Shown: positions 1 through 11,196 of the stretch, in pieces
Position numbering within the stretch: position 1 is the stretch's first letter
Layout of the letters: each line of letters starts with the position of its first letter
From: Neostapfia colusana
Taxonomy: Eukaryota > Streptophyta > Magnoliopsida > Poales > Poaceae
Length of the DNA stretch: 64,000 nt
Reading direction: 5' to 3'
Assembly: GCA_030760725.1 (NCBI GenBank)
Contig: JASWHV010000005.1
Location: forward strand, 94,246,622-94,310,621
Made by a program: the position numbers and the translations under genes
Notes under the pieces: model-generated
What the model saw: the letters and a program-made list of their open reading frames with translations, nothing else
Database searches by the model: none
Told to the model about the DNA's origin: nothing

Positions 1-914
1 CGTCCGATTTAAAACAAACGGCTGAGATTATAACGCCGAACCGGTACGCAGGGGTTTAAAGTCTACCGTGCGATTTAAAATAGACGGCGCACAAGCGGCC
101 ACGTCGCTCTGATCGAGCACGGGCGGCGCTGCCGGCGGCGGGAGGCGGCGATCTCGCCGGAGAGTTTTGGATCTTCGGGAATTCTTCCTAGAACTGTGAT
201 TTTATGGCATAGATCGGTGGAGGGGAGGTCGGGGATCTCACCTCGGGGGTTTTCTCGAGCTCGGAGGTCCTGGAAGGCGGTCGGCGACGAGGTCCGAATT
301 GAAACCACGGCGAGGCTCGTCGGCGCTGTGTTTGAACCACAAGTCACCGAGTTTTCTGCACCTGCAGGGTTCCCCGGAGGCGGTGGTTCAAGACCAGCGA
401 GTTAGATCAGAATTTCCGAGCTTAGATCGGCTAGAATTCACCGGAGAAGGCTCGGGTTCTCACCGGAGTAAAAACGGCGGATCGCGTGGCAAAAACAGAA
501 CGAGGTCGGGGTTTTTATAGACTGGGGAGGGCGGCGGGGTGGTTTAGATCGAGTTTGCGTCGCCTCCGAACGGAATTCGGCGGGGATGCGCAGGAATCCG
601 GGTCGGTTTTGATCCGGGGTGAGAGAATCCCGGCGCGGGCGCGAGGTAGAAGAAGGGCCCGCCTGTCAGTGGGAGGAAGAGGCGCGCGCGGCTGCGGGCT
701 GGTGCGGGGCTGGTTGGGCCGGCTGGTGGGTTTCGGCCCACTGGCCGGTTTTTTTCTGTTTTCCTTTTTCTTTTTCTATTTCTTTTATGTTTTCAGTTTA
801 ATTTGAATTCCAGTTTGAATTTGAATTTTTGCAAAACATGCAACACGTCCAAAATTTTTTAAATTCCCCTCTTAACATGATTTAGGGTCTTAACAAGATT
901 TTTGGGGTGTTACA
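1..914 (-). mobile_element. Element F: 5' part of a Ty3/gypsy LTR, truncated by the window edge
   Basis: On the minus strand this piece starts at 914 with TGTAACACCCCAAAAATC, a common plant Ty3/gypsy LTR start. An AT-rich U3-like stretch (about 780-900) is followed by GC-rich sequence (1-720). It abuts a gag reading frame at 914/915, and that frame runs into the LTR for nine codons before a stop. I read this as an LTR inserted in the gag of element B'. The other LTR end and the second target duplication lie beyond base 1, so a deletion joining gag to a 3' LTR cannot be excluded. Small ORFs here have no recognisable domain and are treated as chance. Confidence 0.7.
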
Positions 915-1322
915 TTGCGCTGCGTACAGCGCCTTCTGATGTTCGGTGCATCGTAGCAGCCCGAACTTTGACTCCAGAGTGCGGATAAAACTGTCCGCCT
1001 CCAAAGGTTCTTCGGCCTCCGTGAAGACCGGTGGATGGGTCGCCATGAACTCTGAATATGAACTTTGTTGGGGCTGGCGTTGCCCATTGTCTTGGCGTCC
1101 TCCCTGATGGGACGCATTCTGCTGCACTAGCATCCGCAGCAACTCGGTTTGCTCGTCGCGCAAGCCGAGCACTGCGGCGAGAACCTCCGCAAGACTCCTT
1201 GGAAGTTCTGGTGGTGGAGGAGGTGGTTGCTGCTGCGTCGTGGTTTGCTCCGGTGCTGGAGACTCATCACCACGAACCTGACTTGGACCTCCCTCCTCTT
1301 GCGTTGAACGTGTCCGCACCAT
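915..1322 (-). pseudogene. Gag N-terminal fragment of element B' (Ty3/gypsy, Tekay-like)
   Basis: The frame starts with MVRTRST, the start also seen in the gags at 21688 (MVRTHSQ) and 52489 (MVRTRAT), which is why this ATG was chosen. A Pro/Gln-rich N-terminus (PPPPPPELPRS) is followed by LAEVLAAVLGLRDEQTELL, then the first part of a retrotransposon gag domain (ATHPPVFTEAEEPLEADSFI, FGLLRCTEHQKALYAAQ). Intact relatives continue after YAAQ with the rest of the capsid domain. Here LTR F begins instead at 914. Gag would form the cytoplasmic virus-like particle. The fragment lacks the C-terminal half of the domain and any zinc knuckle, so it cannot be functional. Confidence 0.85.
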
Positions 1323-2877
1323 TCTGCATTCAGATCATTCAAATGATCAGCACATGTTGGTTCATTTCATCCAGTCTATACAATAGTGATGTGAGAATGG
1401 AATAAATAGTACGCATAACAGTCACACATGTGGATAAAGTATAAACTTTATGCAACATATACATCCCTGGACCGTGTCACACGGTCGAGTTCCAAAGTAT
1501 TGAACTTTATGGGTTAAAAGTTCATTTTGACCATCGGGGTCACCACGGGATGTTAAGTGTGTTAGCATGCATAATTCCTCGCCATTGTATTGGACCCCAA
1601 CATGTATTAACTCGAAGTGATATGTCAAATGCGTAAACCCTTCGACTCCAACTCGCTGTTTTACAACAGCCACTGGACGTCAAACGGTGAAACTAAGTGT
1701 TTTGGTTGAAATACAGAAAATTCCAGAGAGCATTTGGTCTGCCCTGTTTTTGGACAGTACCTACTTATCTGAGATTTTCATCCCTTTGGAGGGAGATTTT
1801 GTACTGGAACTCTACAGAAAAATTGTAGAGGACTTCAAAACCTTTCCAGAATGGTATCCCACACCTCCATTGGTTCAACCAATATTAAGTTATGCCCTGT
1901 TCAATTTCAGCAAAATTTCTGCCGAAAACAGGGGAGATTGTTCCTAAGTTTTTGAGATTGAATCTATACTCCCAATTGACTCTTAGTTCAATATAGGAGT
2001 TTACTAACCCCTAAATGAATTCCTATACTTCATTGTGATTCTTTTCTTTGAAAATAAACTTTTATGCAGTCGGTACTACGTTTCCTCACCAAAGAAAAAT
2101 CCTAAACCGGTATTCCGGCTTATACGTGTCACATGGTGGAACTAAAGACGTCACTCACAAATGGTTTCTACACGTCATGCACTAACGTGGTTAATGTACC
2201 TGCAGAAGAACACACAATAATGGTGCACACAAAGGTTTTTGACATTTCAGGAAGTTCCATATCGTAGTAAAAACATACGGTCCGTATCATTGCCATACGG
2301 ATCGTCCTTGAGTCAAGCCACGTCTCAAGGTACATGGTCGTGTTTTCACACCACACGACGGGGAACCCGAGTAGAGCGCGAACGGGTCATCACGGTTGGG
2401 AATTTTATCAACCCAACGGATACCACCTACTGCCTCATGACCGTTGAGGCATGCCGATGGCGAGCGCTGCATATGGCCCTTTGAACATTGAACGTTCAAG
2501 AGTTGCATACTATCATGTTGCTTACCACACGATGGGGTATTCTCACTTTTGCCTACACGCTGGAGATCAGCGTTTTCATATGCTCTCAGAACCATGAAGA
2601 GGTTCAGAGACTCATATTAACTACCGTGCTAAGCCAAGGTATATCATTCCATACTATTGCTCGTATGGCGAGCTCACCGCAATTGATCCGCCTGAGGTGG
2701 CGTACCTTACCTCTTACCTGACGTCGGAGCGTCGTTACAGAATGTATGACACATAAGTTAGTTTTTCCACCTTAGTAACTATTACTATCATAGACCTTAT
2801 GTGGGCTTAATGACTAATCCTCACTCGACTACTTCTAAATTTTCAAAATAGGCTCTTTTCGAGCGTGCTATTCCCAA
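1323..2877 (-). other. Untranslated leader of element B' between 5' LTR and gag
   Basis: This 1.55 kb stretch has no coding capacity beyond short chance ORFs. It is the minus-strand counterpart of the leaders at 9621-11196, 20154-21687 and 52490-54404. Shared blocks include the CCTTGAG...CTCAAGG inverted repeat at 2306-2330, the stretch ending CAACCCAACGGATACCACC near 2409, and the terminal block GCATTGGGAATAGCACGC next to the LTR. The primer binding site that should separate this block from the LTR is absent. A leader of this length is typical of large chromoviruses and probably carries packaging signals (inference). Confidence 0.75.
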
Positions 2878-5800
2878 TGCGGGGACCACCCCGTGGTTCA
2901 CCCACTCCAGGATCGCATAGGGTGGTGCCGTGTGATGCGGCACCCAACAGCACACACGAGAAGAATAAAGAACAACATACCAACTTTTATTTGATACAAA
3001 ACAGCGGAAGTCTTTTACAAAATATAACTATACAGCGGAAGTAATGTACATTAGTAGCCTCTCATCCTAACTATGCAAAAGTGCTGCTGTCCAGCCCGGG
3101 GACGCTACACACTAGCAGCAAGTAACCGAAGATCACGGCGGCGTGCATGGCTCCAGCTCGGCCGTGTACCCCGACGGGGGCATCGACTCGTCTTCGGAAC
3201 CTTCCTCATAACTCTCACCTGCACACAGCTCAAAATATTGCAACCGTGAGCACGATGGCTCAGCAAGTCTTAACCGTCAACCCTAGGCATGGAACTCTAC
3301 GTGCAAGGATATGTAAGATGGGAAAAGGAATTTGCGACAAAGACACGCCTATAAGTTGGTCCTTACTTTCAGTTTTAATAGCAGCAGATTCATGTGCCTT
3401 AGGCAGCCCTCACATCAGAAGTCCACAATCAAACAAGAAACGCTTTCCTCCGATGTGGTGATGCCCAAAGTGGAATATAAACTTAATTAGCTCTATATCT
3501 ACAGCAATCAAGGTATTCAAGACATTAAGATCAATACAGCATTTTCAGTTGGCTTATTTCACTTCTTACTACGTCACAGCGCAGTGAACAAGCGGGTACT
3601 CAAATAACCGCGAGGGACGGTGATTGCAATCAAGACACACCCGGATAACACGTTGCATACACCCACTTTCAGAAGCGTGATTCCACACCCCTTCCTACTC
3701 TGTTGTATGCAACAACCTTTCAAAGGCAACCCAAATGCCGAACCGGTCCATCCGTAACCGGTACGAGGTCTCCGCGTGGAGCATGACTGTGCCCACTGGC
3801 AGATTTACACATTGCTACCCTCAACCCGCTCCTATTTACGGTTGGGTAAGCCTCGACACCCATGTTAACCAATTACATCGGTTTCCTGGTTCCCATATGC
3901 CAGTATGCATCCGGTACTGTTCGATACTTGTCCAGCAGGGCCGCACATGGACGGTCCTCAACCGACACCAACAGGGCTACGCACGTGAGACCTCTGCTCA
4001 CTGCATCCTATCCCCCCTGCTGGGTCTCATTTTCATACAACTCAAGCCATTATCTACCTCTTTTCTTTCCGGTGATAAGTACTATCTCGAGAGTAGCTTC
4101 CAACCACTCGACTTCTACCGAGATCCTATACATTAGCATGGCATTGTCTACTCGTCGAGTTTGTAAACTACCCAACCCTCCATAGGATTTAAAGAGGCTA
4201 TGCAAGTGGGGTTTCAATCACCCTAACTATAATGCAAACATTCAACCTAGACATACATGATACAAATGAAAACTTTATAAAAGGTACTTAAGTGCAAACC
4301 GAGGCTTGCCTGGTTGCGAGTTAAACGGAAAGTCAGCTTCTGGTGGGAGGACGTCCAACGGCTCCGGTGCGTCCCCAACTTCGGTCACTATTATGAAATG
4401 TAATAAAATACATGTATAAGTATTAAGGATTTATAAGAATTGGACTTCTACTCATAGCTACTGCTGTTTAGGATCCTTAATTTGCTTTGGGAATTTTACA
4501 GTGGATACTAGACCCTCTAAGGATGATTTGAGCCATATTTGGAGACATGTCATGGCATAATGTAGTCTTTAAAATTCCTACAAGTACAATGCTTATCTGA
4601 ATTTTGAGCTCAAATCAGGAGCTTTGACATAGCTAGAAATGGAAGATCTGATTAGGGTAAGTCTCCATGGTTCTAACAAAATTTGTTTCACCATTTTTGG
4701 AGCTACCATCAGAGAGATATGAATTTTTGAAGTTGGACAGGAGCTCTGAAAAGTTTTCTGTTAAATTGAATTTTCCAATAAAAGCTGAACATGGGAAGGT
4801 AATTTGACCTAGCAAAAGAACTCCAATGAAGCCCAATTTTTTACTGGAGATCAGTATCTATGAAGAGGATTTGCTGCCCAAATTTTGGAATATTTCATAA
4901 AGAACTGCTCCTATAATAAATCCCTAAAGGATTTACTAAAAACAATTCTACAGAAATTCCTGGGCATTTTCATAGCCAAAAATTGGTTTCTCTGTGAAGT
5001 ACTCCTCATAAGGAATCCAACAAAATTGGTCTCACTCTTTTTGGAGTTTCTACACAAAGTTATGGGCTTGCAAAGATCAGTTAATTTCTGGAATTATTTC
5101 CCTAATAGGAACTTCAAATAATTGGAACTGGGCCCACTGTTTTAATTTGGACCAGTGAGAACCCGGCCCTCCTTCGTCTTCCTCGCGCTGCCCGCGCCTC
5201 CCGCGGCGGCGCACGCCGGCGAGGCTCGCCAGGACAGGGTTCCCGTGGTCCAAACTTCGTCAAACTCGCCGCCTGTGAGTTCTACACCGTGCTGGACACG
5301 ATGGTGGGGTTGGGAGCCGATGACAACGGCCGGGAAGGTGCTTGCACCGGCGACCATGTCGAACCTTACTTGGGCGACCTCGCTCTCCCTCAACAGTGGG
5401 TCTTTCGGGCTAGGGTTTGCTCCAAAAGCACCAGTGTCCCATGGACATCCTCGACCCATAGCTCGCTCTCCCTGAAACCCACCGGAGAGGGGACCTCACC
5501 GGCGACCCGAGCCCGCAAAACTCCGGCGGCGACAAAAACTCGGTACCCTGCATCTCTACTTGCTCATTTGAGCTGCTAGAACTTCGGGGAGATGCGCAAG
5601 CATGTGCTGGAGCTACTCTAAGCTCATCTAGCGCGGAGCTACCCCGAGCACAACGAATTTCTTCGAAGGGTCCTCGGGTTTCTAAAGAACCGCCGGCGCC
5701 AATCTTCAAAATACTTGGTACCGGAGCTAAGAAAGCAGGAACTGGTGGGAAGGAAAGAGGAAGGGTTCCTCACGCACCTCAGGGACCTTTCTGTTGATCA

Positions 5801-6839
5801 GAAGAGGCCGCAAATCTGTCGGGCGATGGTGTGGCGTACAGGCGATCAACACCGGAGCTCCGAAGTGAATTCCAGCTCGTAGGCGCCAACCACCAGTGCT
5901 GGTGTTCACTTGAGGCTTCGGGGAGCAGGAGAGAGACCTGGCGCAACGTTCCCGCGGCTCAGCCGCGCGAGAGGCACGCCGAGCTCGTCGGGCGTCGATG
6001 AGCCGAAGGGTTCTTCCGCCGGGCGGGGGTTTGGGCTCGCGAGGCTCGAGCAGAGCGTGGAGAGGCTACGGGGTAATGGGGATGAGGCCAGATGCTGCAC
6101 TCGGCTGCCGCTATAAACGGCCACGCACGTGAACCGATGTCGGGGGAAGCAGCTCGGTGGACAACGTCGGGCGACGGGCTGCCCGGGAGCTGGCGCGCGG
6201 TGATCACCCGAGGAGGAAAACAGTCGGTTGGGTTGTTTCGGGTGGCTGACAATTGGGCCCCACTATTTCTAATTCTTATCCCATTTTTCTCTGATATTTT
6301 ACCCCAGCAGCTCAACATTAAATACTTGACTTCACCCCAAAGTCATAGTTCGAATTTGCTGAATTCAAATAGTTTGGATTCTGGTGTGAAATTTGGATGT
6401 GGTTTGATCATTTGAATTTGAAATGGAGTTTGAATTCTCCATTTTGTATTGCCCCAAAAACATAGCAAACCAGCTCCAAAGTTTCAAATTTTTGGCATGG
6501 CTGCCCATTCAAATGTGGAGAACACATTTGTGGAACCAAATTTGCAAACTGAGGGAGTTGGAAATTGAAACTGAATTTGAAATTCAGATTAGAGGGCTTC
6601 CTATTTTAATCCCAAACAATTATTGAAACTCCTCCAAATTAACTGAAATTTGGAAGGGTGAATATTTTGGCTATGAAGATGCAAGTTATGAATTTAGATC
6701 TCCATATTTGGAAGCTTTGGGAAGTCTAAACCCTCACTTTGAACTTACACCATTATAATTCAAAGTTTTAATTCCCCTCATTTTTCATAAGTGTATATGA
6801 GCTGAATTTTTCTTGCTACCACTTCTTGGGGATTTTACA
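2878..6839 (-). mobile_element. 5' LTR of element B' (family B, about 3.96 kb)
   Basis: Read on the minus strand, the LTR starts TGTAAAATCCCC (6839) and ends ...GGTCCCCGCA (2878). Its 3' half carries the conserved boxes of this LTR group: the GGCAAGC..CGGTTTGCA block (about 4290-4320), the ACCGTCCCTCGCGGT box (about 3610-3630) and the terminal hairpin (2921-2947). The right flank, CATAGCGCCCTAG, equals the interior of LTR A (compare 33418 onward), so B' inserted in the 5' LTR of element A. The plus-oriented LTR at 36076-39128 is the same family. Small ORFs within it (for example 5142-5475 and 5906-6415) lie in GC-rich LTR sequence and match no domain. Confidence 0.8.
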
Positions 6840-9605
6840 CATAGCGCCCTAGTGACATCGCCGGAGATGCTGCAGCCACTGTCGCCGTCGCACCTAGGGT
6901 TCCGGCCATCTTCGATCCAAGATAAGACCGGTAACATGTTCCTTGCACGAGAATATGTTGTGGCGGCGAGAATCAGCGAGTTCCGAGCACGGGAACCCCC
7001 TCCCGGCGAAGCTCCGGCGAGCTCGGCGGTGCGGGAGTGCGGGTGGCGGGAGGTAGACGAAGCCGGGGCTGACCCACGTGTCAGCGTCGGTAGCAGGGGA
7101 ATGGGATCTTCTGTTGCACCAGATCAGTTTGTGACTGTGCGGGGAGAACTCTATAGCCTCATGGGCCGGCGCATCAGAAGGCGCCACATCACCCCGGACC
7201 CGCTGTCAGACTTTTAAACTTTTCCCCGGTTTATTTCAAATACCAGATTTGATTCAAACATTGGGAAGGCATAACTTGTGCTAGGAAGCTCCAAATTTAG
7301 TGATTCAAATTGGGTTGGATTCATATTGAAAACCTCCATCCAAATATGCAACCCAATTTGTAGGAAAATCATTATATAATTCTGGAAAATGTTTTAAATC
7401 TTTTCAGCAAACGAATTTTAGAGGGAGTTTGGTTCATCCAAAAATCCTCAAATTTTGCCAGAATATTCTTTAGGCTATTAGTGAACTCCTGTAAAAGTTT
7501 CAGCTCATTTGGAGTGGATTTATTTAGGATAATTCTCAGTTCAATTTTCTGTGTTCTAATGTATACAGAAACATTTTCAGAGAATTTCCAAAACTTGGAA
7601 ATTCAGTTCTGAGCAGTTCTTAGCTCCACAATTCCTAGAAAAATTCATGCATGCTCCCTGAGCGATGTTTCAAATTGTGGGTCACTTGAATTTGCACTAA
7701 AGTGCAAATTTATTCAGAATTAATTCCTTTTTGCTTACATGCTTAGGGAATTGTTCTGAGTGATCTACTCATTGAAAAATTCTGAATTTTGGTCCAGATG
7801 ACTTTCTTGTGACAAGAAACTCACAAGAAAAGTTTCAGCTCCATTGGAGTCCTGGATAAGTACTATTCTGTTCAACCTCATTAGGTGACCAACACACAAG
7901 TGATGAAACACACATCTCACTTGAGCATAGTGCTAAACCCAAACCCAAATCTCTATCACCAGTGTCATTTTAAATTCTTAAACAGAGTTCCAGTTTTAAA
8001 CTTGTCTTTAGAACTTGTTAGCAAAAATTTTACAATTAAACCTATATGCATGTTCATAACGTGTGGTGATTAAACGTGGAAGAGTGGAGGAGGAGTAAAG
8101 TTTGGATCAAGGAGCAAGAAGGGCAGTGATTAAGCTTCAAGTCATCAGCAGCTAACTTCATAATTATCTGACTTTAGTCACCTGCAAAACCAAGGCAAGC
8201 TCCAGTTTGCATTTAAGTTATTTATAAAGTTTTTACTTTGTTCACAGTTATGGTTTAGGGTTTGTATGTGCATTAGGTCAAAGATCCTTTATACTCCAAA
8301 TGCATGACCAAATGAACCCTGGAGTCAAGGGTAGAGTATAGTTTCCCGCTGTAGAAGGATGCCGTGCTAAATAGGTTATGACATCCGGTAGAAGACGAGT
8401 AGTTGGAATCTACTCGCGAGCTATAGTTTAGGATTACATAAGTGTGGTTGGAAATGAGGCAAACTAAAGTTGACATTTCTAAAGATGAGACCGGGCAGGA
8501 GGGTTAGGCAGCGAAAATATGAGGTCTTGGTCGAGTAGCTCTGCCTGTGTCAGTTAAGGGCCGAAGCGTGTGCGGCCCTGGGAGCAAGTATTGAGTTGTG
8601 TACCGGATGCTTACTGCTATATGGCAACCAGGAAACCGATGTACCAGGTTCACGGATTGTAGAGGCATACCACATCGTCTCGTTAGACCTATGAGCCCTA
8701 GACAGCGCGACCGGTTCTACAGTCGAGTGTCCTGCAAAAGGTTGCCACATACGACGTAATGAAGGATGCCAGATTTGGATCTTCAAAGGCGGGCGTATGT
8801 GTCGAGTTATCCGGATAGTGTTTGATTCGAATCACCGTCCCTCGCGGTTATGAGTACCGTTTGCTCAGTGTGCTGTGACGTAGTAATCAACTTGTGTGGA
8901 AACAGTTTGCAAGTTTTAATTGCTGCTATGATTATTGTAAATTGCATGAAAACCCTGTTTGAAGTAGAGATAGGGCAAACTAAAGTTATTTTCTACCTTG
9001 GGACAAGTAACATTGGAATGAAGCGTTTCTTGTTTGATTGTGGAGTTCCAATGTTGCTGGGCGCAAGGTCAATACTATTATCGCTAAAATCTGAAAGTTA
9101 AGGATGAACTCGTAGGCAAGTCTTTTGCAACTTATATGTTTAGGTCTTAAGTTACTTTCATGTAGAGTTGCATGTCTTAGGAGAGATGGTTAAGTCCTGC
9201 TGAGCCTTTGTGCTCACTCTTGCTATATGAGTGGTTTTGCAGGTTAATATCGATGCATATAAATAAGGTTGTCCGGTGAGACTTGGAGACTTCCGAGTCA
9301 TGTTACACATGGAGGACCTAGCCGCTGCAAAGTCTTCGTGTTGCTAGCGAGGGGAGTCCGTGGCCTCGACCTCTTCTCGGGTGCTCACTAGTTATCCGAC
9401 GTGAGCTGTTTATAGACTTCCGCTGTAGCTATTTTATGTAAATTATTTAAAAAGAACATTTGTAAGCTTCCACTTTTGATTTATGTAATACAGTTTTTGC
9501 TTATATGTGTGCTGTTGGGTGCCGCATAACACGGCACCACCCAATGCGATTCCTGGGCGAGGTGCCCCGTCCCCGTGACTGAACGGGTGGCATGGGGTCA
9601 CGTCA
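6840..9605 (+). mobile_element. 5' LTR of element A, 3' portion only
   Basis: This is the downstream 2.77 kb of an LTR whose other copy is 32172-36075. Sequence from CATAGCGCCCTAG through the AT-rich middle to the end CACGTCA matches the 3' LTR closely. The first part of the LTR lies left of the window, displaced by insertion of B' at 6839. It holds the stem-loop CGAGTAG/CTACTCG at 8396-8416 and the terminal hairpin at 9515-9544. The end is fixed by the primer binding site three bases downstream. Confidence 0.85.
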
Positions 9606-9608
9606 GCA

Positions 9609-9620
9609 TGATATCAGAGC
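9609..9620 (+). promoter_or_regulatory. Primer binding site of element A (tRNA-iMet type, one mismatch)
   Basis: TGATATCAGAGC lies three bases after the LTR end. The canonical site complementary to the 3' end of initiator tRNA-Met is TGGTATCAGAGC, seen intact at 20142. The G-to-A change at base 3 is probably a post-insertion mutation. Confidence 0.85.
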
Positions 9621-11196
9621 CGCATTGGTAATAGCGCACGGAATAAGGATCGTATTACGACAAAAAACATAGGATACGGTGAGGAAACGGTATTAGGCCC
9701 ACATAAGGACTATAGTAGTATAGTTACTTAAAGTGGCATGACTAACATATGTGTTATAATTCTGAATTTTGATTATGTAATGGCGCACCTACACTTAGGT
9801 AAGTATGGTAAGGAACGCCACCAAAAGCGGTTCAATTTCGGTTAGCTCCCCTAACGAGGAATGTGGTTCAGGGATAGGTCTCACAGCTTTGTGTGAGACG
9901 TCAATATGAAACTCTTGGACTCTTCATGTTCCTGAGTTCATATAAAACGCTGATCCCTAGCGTGCATTAGGCAAGCAAGTGGAGACCCCAACGTGTGGTC
10001 AGTAACGCGATAGTGTGTTCTTCTGGAAATAGCCTAGGAGGACCTACGCAGCGCTTGCCATCGGCGTGCCCTGCAGGGCAGTAGGTGGTATCTGTTGGGT
10101 TGATAACATTCCCAACCGTGATGACCCATTAATGATTTACTCGGATTCCCCGTCGTGTGGTGTTAAAACACGATCACGTACCTTGAGACGTGGTTTAACT
10201 CAAGGACGGCCGTATGGCAATGATACGGGCGTTTGTATTTTCTTTCAAATATGAAACTGCCTGAAATGAAAACAACCTTTGAGTGCACCACTATTGAGTG
10301 TTCTTCTGCAGGTACTAACCACGTACGTATTCCGTGTAGTACACGTATGCGAGAGACCGACTTAGTGCCACTGATAAACCGTATATGCAGGTATAATCCG
10401 GTTAGTATTTTCTTTTGGTGAGGCAACGTAGTACCGACATGTTTCTTACGGTGGATCGACACCGTACTACACTTAATAATCTCTTCCCTATGAATAAATG
10501 ATTCATGAACTAACTTTCAACTGAAAAATGGAAGTTTGAAACAAATATTAGTTACTGAACTCTTATTTTGAGCTAAGATTCAAATGAGAGCGTGACTAGG
10601 CTTCAAAGATTTCAAAAACAGAGTGCTCTGTTTCTGGCAGGAATTCTTTCTGGACTTTAACAGAGCATAACTCTGAGTTGATATAACCAATTGAGGTGTA
10701 TGATATAGTTCTGTAAATATTTTCAAGTGCTCTACAACTTCTTTGTAGACCTCCAGAGCAAAATCACACGTTAAGTTGGTGAAAAGTCCAGTTGAAGGCA
10801 AACTGTTTTGAACCAGGACATCAGCAAAACCTCTCTGCACTTTTCTGTTTTTAAGCCATAACTTCCTGTAGAAAAGTACTTAAGGAACCTATGATACACC
10901 TTTGGAAAGGTTATGAAATGTGAAACATTGTTGTAGTTCAAAGTTTTCTCAGATTCTTATTGTATTTGCATATACAACTGTGATAAACGTAGCCACATAC
11001 AAAGGAGATGCTGGCGGATTTTATCCAGGAATTCTGTCAACTTTGAGCAATCATAACTTTTGATCCAGAGATGATCTAGAGGCCTATGGTTACTCGTTGG
11101 AAATATACTGAAGTTTACTAAAACTTTGGTATTTAACTCAAGTCAAGAATCTGCAGTTAACTTGAGTAAATTTTGGAGTTTGTGTGAACTGGTAAG
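9621..11196 (+). other. Leader of element A
   Basis: This non-coding leader is collinear with 20154-21533 of element I. It contains the inverted repeat GTCTCACA/TGTGAGAC (9878-9899), the palindrome TGCCCTGCAGGGCA (10067-10080) and the CCTTGAG/CTCAAGG hairpin (10181-10205). It stops at the GGTAGTCC junction (11197-11204), where leader sequence passes straight into pol sequence. Gag and protease are missing. Confidence 0.8.
10067..10080 (+). other. 14-bp perfect palindrome in the leader of A (candidate dimerisation loop)
   Basis: TGCCCTGCAGGGCA is self-complementary and sits about 450 nt after the primer binding site. It is identical in element I (20598-20611). In B' the matching place (2439-2459, minus strand) is a stem TGCCTCA/TGAGGCA with a 7-nt loop. 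A role in RNA dimerisation is inference by analogy with retroviral leaders. Confidence 0.4.

Noticed and set aside
486..806. 106-residue ORF with an Arg/Gly-rich start and Phe-rich end
   Set aside because: It lies in the GC-rich to T-rich transition of LTR F; composition explains it and no domain is seen.
9101..9240. Possible splice acceptor (TTTTGCAG followed by GTT) in the terminal LTR module, also at 19788, 29960 and 43750
   Set aside because: It is conserved, but I could not identify a matching donor at a fixed place, so an intron is not supported by sequence alone.
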